From CAZSAT01 sp964604675 (GTDB lineage Bacteria > Myxococcota_A > UBA796 > CAJQPC01): 20,345 bases of DNA. The stretch spans positions 1 through 20,345 of the forward strand of contig CAZSAT010000120.1 of the NCBI GenBank assembly GCA_964604675.1. Direction: 5' to 3'. A program made the position numbers and the translations under genes. The notes under the pieces were generated by a model. The model was not told the DNA's origin. It worked only from the letters and a program-made list of their open reading frames with translations, and did no database searches. Shown in pieces: positions 15,462 through 20,345 of the stretch (position 1 is its first letter; the number at the start of each line of letters is the position of its first letter).

Positions 15462-16424
15462 ATGGCTGCCAGCACATGTCCGGACTGCAGAAAGGGTTCC
15501 CTGAAGTGGCGGACCCACCTCGACGGCTACCGGCCTGTGGATCGCTTCGTGTGCGAGCGGTGCGGCTACTGCGTGGCGGAGGAGGACTGGCACGTGCCCG
15601 CGGCGCCGATGCGCCCGGGGCAGTGCCGGAACTGTTGTGGGCCGGTGCGCGACGACGAGTGCGACGAGTGTGGCCTGGCGGTGGCCGAGGACATCGAGGT
15701 GCACGAGGAGCTGCGCTGCCTGATCCATCCCACGGCGGACCGCCTGAGCTGCGCCCGGCTGGCGAGCGCGATGGGTCGCCGCTTGATCGGGCTGAAGCTG
15801 GCCACCGCGGCCGCGCACGACGGTCCGCAGGAGGAGACGGCGCGCGCGCTCCGGATCGCGCTCTTGCGCCAGATCGGCGAGGAAGGGGCCGCGCTCTCGG
15901 ACGCCCGGCAGTGGACGGTGGACGCAGGGGGCGAGAGCCTGGCGTGGGCCACCTACGCCGAGGAGCTGGTGCTGAGCGGCCGCAAGGGCGAGGCGGTGCA
16001 GGCCCTCCAGCGCGCGGTGGCCGTGGACTCCGAAGCGGGCAAGGTGCGCGCCCGGCTGGCGTCGCTCTTGATGGATCTGGAGCACTACGGTCGGGCGCAG
16101 GAAGAGGCCCGCACGGTGCTGGAGCAGCGCGGCGACCGCGAAGCCACGCTGGCGGCGCTGGACGTGCTGGCGCGCTTCGTGGAGAAGCTGATCTCCAACG
16201 GCGACGCGGCGGCGGTGCGGGCGGCGGTGTCGGGTCTGGGCGAGCGCTCCCGGCGGCACGCGGCGTTCCTCTGCGCCCACGCCTGGCTTGCGCTGCAAGA
16301 CGGGGAGCGTGGGAAGGCGCGCCGGGAGCTGAAGCTCGCGCGCAAGCTGCAGGCGGACCACCCGCTGATCCCGAGCCTCGAGGCGCGGCTCTCCGAGGCC
16401 AAGACGGGGTGGTGGAGCTGGTAG
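15462..16424 (+). CDS. Zinc-ribbon / TPR-like protein
   Basis: A 320-residue cytoplasmic protein with Cys pairs typical of zinc ribbons at the N-terminus: CPDC (6-9) with CERCGYC (31-37), then CRNC (55-58) with CDECG (67-71). From about 120 to 315 it is alpha-helical with TPR-like repeats (for example WATYAEELVLSGRKGEAVQALQ at 162-183, then VRARLASLLMDLEHYGRAQEEA at 195-216). The arrangement suggests a protein-interaction scaffold whose ribbon binds zinc and possibly nucleic acid; partners are unknown. The ATG at 15462 is preceded by GGGAGG, 11 bases away, a slightly long spacing. It is divergent from the RsmB-like gene with a 78-base gap. Similar ribbon-TPR proteins of unknown role occur in myxobacteria-like genomes, but I cannot name a family. 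Confidence 0.7.
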   Translation: MAASTCPDCRKGSLKWRTHLDGYRPVDRFVCERCGYCVAEEDWHVPAAPMRPGQCRNCCGPVRDDECDECGLAVAEDIEVHEELRCLIHPTADRLSCARLASAMGRRLIGLKLATAAAHDGPQEETARALRIALLRQIGEEGAALSDARQWTVDAGGESLAWATYAEELVLSGRKGEAVQALQRAVAVDSEAGKVRARLASLLMDLEHYGRAQEEARTVLEQRGDREATLAALDVLARFVEKLISNGDAAAVRAAVSGLGERSRRHAAFLCAHAWLALQDGERGKARRELKLARKLQADHPLIPSLEARLSEAKTGWWSW

Positions 16425-16441
16425 GTGAGTTGGCTGGACCC

Positions 16442-16468
16442 CCAGATCTTCAGGGAGAGGCGATCTGG
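16442..16468. terminator. Hairpin at a convergent gene junction, possible terminator
   Basis: CCAGATC (16442-16448) and GATCTGG (16462-16468) form a perfect 7-base stem with a 13-base loop. It sits at the junction of the zinc-ribbon/TPR gene and the oppositely oriented lipoprotein gene, with one arm inside the lipoprotein's last codons. There is no T tract, so a role as a bidirectional terminator is tentative. Confidence 0.3.
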
Positions 16469-17244
16469 AAGCTGGCCGTGCGGAGCTTCACCGAGCCCTC
16501 CGCGCCGTCGGGGATCGCGATCTCGTAGCGGACCTCCGCGCCCGCCTCCACGTCGCCGACGGTGGCGCTGCCGACCACCTCGCCGGCCGGGGTGGTGAAC
16601 ACACCCTCGGCGACGAGCTCGGTCACGGCCCGCGACGAGCCGTTCACCAGCGCGCCCACCACCGTGCCGCCGTCGGCGGAGACGAAGCTGTGGGCGAGCT
16701 CCTCGGACAGCTCGGCATGGTCGAAGGCCGCTTCGGCGGCGGCGAGGTCGACGGCGATGAGGGGGTCCGGGTAGCTCTTCGAGAGCGTCCTGAGCGTGCC
16801 GGCCGCGCGCCTCAGGTCGCCTTCGGTCACCGCGAGGGCCGAGCTGTTGCGGAGCGAGACCGCCTTGACCAGGCCGGTCTCCACGAGGTCGTCGACCACC
16901 TGCCAGGTGAACTCGCGGGTCGCGGGCTCGCCGAGCGAGCCGTCGGCCTGCACGGCCCGAGTGCGACGGGAGAGCACCACGGCCTTGCGTCCCGCGCCCG
17001 CGCTGTCGACCGAGACCACGCTGCACGTGGTGCTCTCGCGCAAGGCGGCCAGGCCCTCGGCGCCGACGAGCTCGAGGCCCTGCGTGGGCTCCGCGGAGCG
17101 CAAGAGCTCGACCTCGTCCGGGACCAGCAGGGGCGTGAGCAGCTGCAGCCCCACCGGGTCGACCGACAGGCCGGGGAGGGCGGCGCAGGTGGACAGCGCG
17201 ATGGCGCCGGGGTCGCTGCAGGCGAACAAGGAGATCAAGAGCAT
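16450..17244 (-). CDS. Putative lipoprotein of unknown function
   Basis: A 264-residue protein starting MLLISLFACSDPG. The Leu-Phe-Ala-Cys at residues 6-9 can serve as a lipobox, making Cys9 the lipidated residue. The signal is very short and lacks a positive charge, although another lipoprotein in this window is similar. The mature part has no family I recognise: two helical stretches in the middle (DLRRAAGTLRTLSKSYPDP; AVDLAAAEAAFDHAELSEEL) and a C-terminal beta-rich region (about 190-264, GTVVGALVNGSSRAVTELV to the end) that resembles a FxLYD/transthyretin-like fold for extracytoplasmic proteins; this is inference. The ATG at 17244 overlaps the start codon of the oppositely oriented VanZ-like gene (CATG). 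No ribosome site is visible upstream, so initiation may be leaderless. Confidence 0.65.
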   Translation of the reverse strand: MLLISLFACSDPGAIALSTCAALPGLSVDPVGLQLLTPLLVPDEVELLRSAEPTQGLELVGAEGLAALRESTTCSVVSVDSAGAGRKAVVLSRRTRAVQADGSLGEPATREFTWQVVDDLVETGLVKAVSLRNSSALAVTEGDLRRAAGTLRTLSKSYPDPLIAVDLAAAEAAFDHAELSEELAHSFVSADGGTVVGALVNGSSRAVTELVAEGVFTTPAGEVVGSATVGDVEAGAEVRYEIAIPDGAEGSVKLRTASFQIASP

Positions 17245-17650
17245 GCAGGCGGCTAACCGGCGCCCGGTCTCGGAACAGGCCGTGTGGCCAACGTGTCCGG
17301 GCTGCGTGCGTTGGCTTCCCTTCGTTCCCCTGGTGGTGGTGCTGGCCGCGATGGCGCTGGCGTGGTCGGGGCATGCCCCGCCGCTGCCGCCTCACGGCGA
17401 CAAGCTGGGGCACGTGGTGTTGTACGGCTTCGCCGCTGGGGGCTTGTGGCTCGGCCTGCCGCACCACCGGGGGTGGGCGCTCGGCGCGCTGGTGGCGCTG
17501 ACGGTCGGGGAGGAGGCCTTGCAGGTGTTGGTGCCGCACCGGACGGCTTCGCTGGCCGACCTCGCCTCGGACGCGCTGGGGATCGCGATCGCGGTGGGTC
17601 TGGCGCGTCGCTTCGAGGCTGCGCGCTCAGGCCTCGAGCTGGCGCGGTGA
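17243..17650 (+). CDS. VanZ-like membrane protein
   Basis: A 135-residue inner-membrane protein of the VanZ-like family (PF04892 type). Visible family features are a first hydrophobic helix (26-42), DKLGHVVLYGFAAGG (53-67), a helix with EEALQVLVPHRTASLADLASDALG (90-113), and a final hydrophobic segment. The Asp-Lys-x-x-H, Glu...Gln and Arg...Ser-x-x-Asp residues are those conserved in the family. VanZ of Enterococcus gives low-level teicoplanin resistance, but most homologues have no proven function, so resistance should not be inferred. The ATG at 17243 has AGGAG about nine bases upstream. That ribosome site lies inside the coding region of the divergent lipoprotein gene. The last 24 bases overlap the end of the convergent membrane-protein gene. 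Confidence 0.82.
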   Translation: MQAANRRPVSEQAVWPTCPGCVRWLPFVPLVVVLAAMALAWSGHAPPLPPHGDKLGHVVLYGFAAGGLWLGLPHHRGWALGALVALTVGEEALQVLVPHRTASLADLASDALGIAIAVGLARRFEAARSGLELAR

Positions 17651-18655
17651 CCAGGCGCGGGCGAGCTCCTGCGCGACCTCGCCCTGGCGCCGCACGCTCT
17701 CGAGGTGGTCGCGCCAGTCGTAGCCGAAGGGCCACACGACGGTGAGTTCCTGGTGGGTGAGGCTCACCTGACCGGGGCCGCTGAAGAGCTCGACCACCGC
17801 CTCGCGCTGGGCGGCGAGGGCCGGCTCCGCCTCGCCCAGCGATCCCGAGGCCACGTGCACGACGGTTGCGAGCACCGCATCGCGGATCCCCTGGCCCGGG
17901 CCTGCGTCGAGCTGGAACTCCTGGGGGCCGAGCGCCAGCGGCAGGATCAGGTGGACCTCGAGCGGCGCTGCGCTGTCGTCGAGGATGAGCCGCCCGCCGC
18001 CTTGCCGGAGCGTCGGAAGCTCGTCCCAGACCTCGGCGGGGTCTGCGAGGTGGAGCGCGGTGCGCTGGTGGAACCAGACGAGGAGCACGCCCATCCACAG
18101 CGTGCCGACGAGTGCGCCGAGGTACGGCCCGGCTGGGATGGCGACGTCGTGTTCGGCGAGGGCGATCAGGACGCGTGCGACCACGGATGCGCTGGCGGTG
18201 GCCGCGGCGCACGCAAACATCAGGGTGCGGGCGCGCTGACCGGGGCGGGCCTGCAGGGCGGCGGCGCAGAACACGACGGGCCACCAGAGCGACGGGAGGA
18301 GCCCGGTGAACCAGCCGGCCAGCTCCAGGGCCTTCAGGGACTCCGAGAGCACGGCCAGGCCGAAGCACGTGGACCGGAACCAGCGTCGCCAGCCGCGGGG
18401 TCGGGGTCCAGCGGCCTTGCCGGCGAGCCACCACAACGCGGCGAGGTTCACCACGTCGCCCAGGACCGCGTCGCGTGCCGTGGAGACCACCGCGCCGAAC
18501 GAGAGGCCGGTCGCCCAGCTCAGGGCCGCGGTTGCGGCGGCGGCGAGCACCAGGCCGCCGCCGAGAATGACCTTGGCGATGGCCTGTGTCGCGCGCTTCT
18601 GGACCGCGTGCTCGGGTCGGCCCTTGCTCGGTGCTGCTGGTTCGAGGTCGGTCAT
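17627..18655 (-). CDS. Six-TM membrane protein with a soluble C-terminal domain, unknown function
   Basis: A 342-residue protein. After a short charged N-terminus come about six hydrophobic segments (roughly 27-47, 60-80, 94-114, 120-136, 144-168 and 178-195), then a soluble domain of about 140 residues with strand-helix character (GGRLILDDSAAPLEVHLILP; QVSLTHQELTVVWPFGYDW). I cannot place it in a family; the last part has no visible catalytic motif. The ATG at 18655 follows an AGGGGGG stretch. In-frame ATGs at 18697 and further upstream are possible but add an arginine-rich, non-hydrophobic lead. It lies 109 bases downstream of the Cys-rich lipoprotein gene on the same strand, so the two may form an operon. 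It is convergent with, and slightly overlaps, the VanZ-like gene. Confidence 0.72.
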   Translation of the reverse strand: MTDLEPAAPSKGRPEHAVQKRATQAIAKVILGGGLVLAAAATAALSWATGLSFGAVVSTARDAVLGDVVNLAALWWLAGKAAGPRPRGWRRWFRSTCFGLAVLSESLKALELAGWFTGLLPSLWWPVVFCAAALQARPGQRARTLMFACAAATASASVVARVLIALAEHDVAIPAGPYLGALVGTLWMGVLLVWFHQRTALHLADPAEVWDELPTLRQGGGRLILDDSAAPLEVHLILPLALGPQEFQLDAGPGQGIRDAVLATVVHVASGSLGEAEPALAAQREAVVELFSGPGQVSLTHQELTVVWPFGYDWRDHLESVRRQGEVAQELARAWSPRQLEA

Positions 18656-18764
18656 GCCCCCCTGGTGCCTGGCGGTGCGCAGGCCTTCGCCGCGCATCAG
18701 GGTGCCACGAAGCATCGATCGGGGGCCGGCTCGGTGCAGCCGGAGGCGCCCGGAGCTGGCAGGG

Positions 18765-19574
18765 TCATGGCGCGACCGACCCGAGCAAGGCGCGGATGTC
18801 GGCCATGGCCTGCTCGGCGCCTTCCCGGTCGGGGGCGTAGTTGGCGGAGGCGGACCAGCCCGTGCCGTAGCACCAGCTGTAGCTGCCCTCGACGCACTCG
18901 CGCTCCACGATGTCGACCTGGAGGGTGAAGCCGACGGCGCTGGTGCGCAGGAGCCACGAGGTGCGCAGGTCGCCTTCGGAGCTTGCCACCGCGTCCACAT
19001 CCGCGGCCGAGAGCCCAGCGAGCTCGGCGGCCGTGCGCAGGACCTGGTCCGTGCTCTGGTCGGGAAAGAGCTCGGTCGCGGTGGAGGTGGCGGTGGACTC
19101 GGTGAAGGTGGGGACCTGGACCCCAGACAGTCCCACCTGCCAGGCGTAGCCCTCGGCGCAGACCTCGAGGGCATCGATGTAGCCGGCGCCGGAGCCGCAG
19201 TTCGAGTAGACGAGCGGGTTGTCGAGGAAGAGCACGCCTTCCTTGAGCGACCACCAGGCGACGACGGCGGCGTGGTCGAGGCGCTCGTCGCGGGTGCCGA
19301 GAAGTTCCGGCACCACGGAGCGCCCGATGGAGTCGAGCCAGCTGCAGGCGGGTTCGGCCACGGTGTGCCCGTTGACGACCGGGGTGGTGCAGTCGAGGGG
19401 CTCGGCCGCCGGGCCGGTGTCGTGAGTTCCTGTGTCGTTGTTTGCCGTGTCCGTGGGTGACCCGCTCGTGTCCTGCTGGTCGGGGCTGGCATTGCTCGGG
19501 CGCTCTCCGGCGTTGGCAGGCAGCTCGTTGGTACGGAGGGAATCCGAGCAGACAGTGAGCGCGAGCAGCAGCAA
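18765..19574 (-). CDS. Cys-rich lipoprotein with Asp/Thr/Gly-rich linker, unknown function
   Basis: A 269-residue protein starting at a TTG (19574) that reads MLLLALTVCSDS: a short hydrophobic signal and a lipobox (Leu-Thr-Val-Cys) with lipidated Cys9. The TTG is chosen because a clear GGAGG (19582-19586) lies seven bases upstream; the upstream in-frame ATGs would put about 50 polar and arginine-rich residues ahead of the signal. Residues 10-60 are a low-complexity linker rich in Asp, Thr, Gly, Asn and Pro (TANNDTGTHDTGP), as is common in surface lipoproteins of deltaproteobacterial genomes. The folded part (60-269) has six cysteines (62, 77, 126, 139, 227 and 235), probably three disulphides, and aromatic-rich segments. 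No known family is recognised. It probably sits on the outer membrane or surface. Confidence 0.75.
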   Translation of the reverse strand: MLLLALTVCSDSLRTNELPANAGERPSNASPDQQDTSGSPTDTANNDTGTHDTGPAAEPLDCTTPVVNGHTVAEPACSWLDSIGRSVVPELLGTRDERLDHAAVVAWWSLKEGVLFLDNPLVYSNCGSGAGYIDALEVCAEGYAWQVGLSGVQVPTFTESTATSTATELFPDQSTDQVLRTAAELAGLSAADVDAVASSEGDLRTSWLLRTSAVGFTLQVDIVERECVEGSYSWCYGTGWSASANYAPDREGAEQAMADIRALLGSVAP

Positions 19575-19581
19575 GTCTGGA

Positions 19582-19586
19582 CCTCC
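19582..19586 (-). promoter_or_regulatory. Ribosome binding site fixing a TTG start
   Basis: GGAGG on the minus strand, seven bases before the TTG at 19574. It decides the start of the Cys-rich lipoprotein against longer in-frame ATG choices. Confidence 0.7.
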
Positions 19587-19683
19587 AGCGCACAGTCTAC
19601 TCCCCCTGCGTTGGGTGGGGTGGGCACCGGACGAGTTCGCGCAGGAGCCGAGGTGGTCGGCGGGCATGGGATAGTCGGAGGCC

Positions 19684-20345
19684 ATGATCCGACCGCGCCT
19701 TCTCCTCGTCCAGATCCGCGACACCGGGGCGGTGAGGCGCGAGGAGGTGGAGAGCTTCTGCCGTCACGGTGGCTTGGAGCGCGGGCAGGTCGACGTGCTC
19801 AACGTGTTCGACCGTCCGGTGTTCGACCCTGGTGTGGCCGCGCCCTACGAGGCCGTGTTGGTGGGGGGTGCGAGCGAGGCGTCGGTGCTCGAGCCCGATC
19901 GCTTTGCCTTCGTGGAGAGCATCGTGGAGCTGATTCGCGGGTGCATCGACCGTCGCCAGCCCGTGTTCGCGTCGTGCTTCGGGTTCCAGGCGACCGTGGT
20001 GGGGCTGGGCGGTTCTGTGATCCGCGACGAGGTCGACTTCGAGATGGGCACGATCCCGCTGAGCGTGACGGAGACCGCAGCGAGCGACCCGCTCTATGGG
20101 GCGGTGCCGGACGGGTTCCTGGCGGTGTCGTGCCACCGCGAGCGCACGACCGAGGTGCCGCCGGGGTGCACCTTGCTGGCGTTCTCGGAGGCCTGCGTGC
20201 ATTCGTTTCGTGTGGACGGGGCTCCGTGCTGGGGGTTCCAGTTCCACCCGGAGCTCGACCGGGCCACCTTCATCGAGCGGCTCGGGGTGTTCCGGAGTGG
20301 GTACACGGACTCGGACGACCACTACGCACAGACGGTAGCGCGGTT
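19684..20345 (+). CDS. Class I glutamine amidotransferase-like protein (runs off the right edge)
   Basis: The 220 visible residues form a stand-alone class I glutamine amidotransferase domain of the GMP-synthase-like type. This domain hydrolyses glutamine to glutamate and passes ammonia to an acceptor, or acts on another amide or gamma-glutamyl substrate. The catalytic triad is visible: the nucleophile Cys98 in ASCFGFQ, and His188 and Glu190 in FQFHPEL. The N-terminal MIRPRLLLVQIRDTGA and the VLVGGASEASVL loop fit the family. The ORF is open to the end of the window, so any C-terminal extension is unseen. The ATG at 19684 has GGAGG only two bases upstream, an unusually tight spacing. It is divergent from the Cys-rich lipoprotein gene, with a 109-base gap that shows no clear promoter. 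The real substrate is unknown. Confidence 0.85.
   Translation, partial: MIRPRLLLVQIRDTGAVRREEVESFCRHGGLERGQVDVLNVFDRPVFDPGVAAPYEAVLVGGASEASVLEPDRFAFVESIVELIRGCIDRRQPVFASCFGFQATVVGLGGSVIRDEVDFEMGTIPLSVTETAASDPLYGAVPDGFLAVSCHRERTTEVPPGCTLLAFSEACVHSFRVDGAPCWGFQFHPELDRATFIERLGVFRSGYTDSDDHYAQTVAR

Noticed and set aside
17243..17650. VanZ-like gene as a glycopeptide resistance gene
   Set aside because: Only the general VanZ-like fold is present; there are no vanHAX or sensor genes nearby, and most homologues have no resistance role.
1..20345. CRISPR arrays, tRNA/rRNA genes, insertion sequences, phage or toxin-antitoxin modules
   Set aside because: Reading both strands showed no regularly spaced repeats, no recognisable RNA genes, no transposase or integrase motifs and no terminal inverted repeats. 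A tRNAscan, Infernal and ISfinder run would confirm this.

Overview
The window is GC-rich and almost fully coding, with 16 protein genes on both strands, no gap over about 145 bases, and no RNA genes, mobile elements or CRISPR arrays that I can see. GTG and TTG starts are frequent, neighbouring genes often overlap by a few bases, and two proteins carry Asp/Thr/Gly-rich linkers. Together with the DUF4388-type and J-domain proteins, a solitary CpaF-like ATPase and a multiheme cytochrome, this suggests an environmental member of the former Deltaproteobacteria, perhaps Myxococcota. That placement is inference; the window holds no phylogenetic marker that fixes it.

Left part (1-3546). A truncated ssb gene (minus) is divergent from a gene for an exported protein built from two flagellin-like modules. 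The 140-base gap between them holds a perfect 7+7 dyad that may be an operator. A Cu(I)-type P1B ATPase (minus) follows.

Centre (3617-11559). A DUF4388/J-domain/TPR protein is translationally coupled to a CpaF/TadA-like secretion ATPase, suggesting a regulated secretion or pilus-like machine whose other parts lie elsewhere. Then come adenosine deaminase (minus), a small acidic protein, and a tandem pair of exported TldD/TldE-like proteins. The first of the pair has the full HExxxH zinc site and the second has lost it.

Right part (11569-20345). A minus-strand exported protein fuses a thioredoxin-like domain (CGHC) to eight CxxCH haem sites. A small DUF1579-like protein, an RsmB-type rRNA methyltransferase coupled to a membrane protein, and a zinc-ribbon/TPR protein follow. 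The rest is a lipoprotein head-to-head with a VanZ-like protein, a six-TM membrane protein, a second Cys-rich lipoprotein, and the start of a class I glutamine amidotransferase that runs off the end.

The genes do not form one pathway. The recurring theme is the cell envelope: about half the products carry a signal peptide, lipobox or membrane segments, and several signal peptides are very short. The most unusual items are the secreted tandem flagellin-like protein, the thioredoxin-octahaem fusion, the exported TldD/TldE-like pair, and the J-domain protein coupled to the CpaF ATPase.
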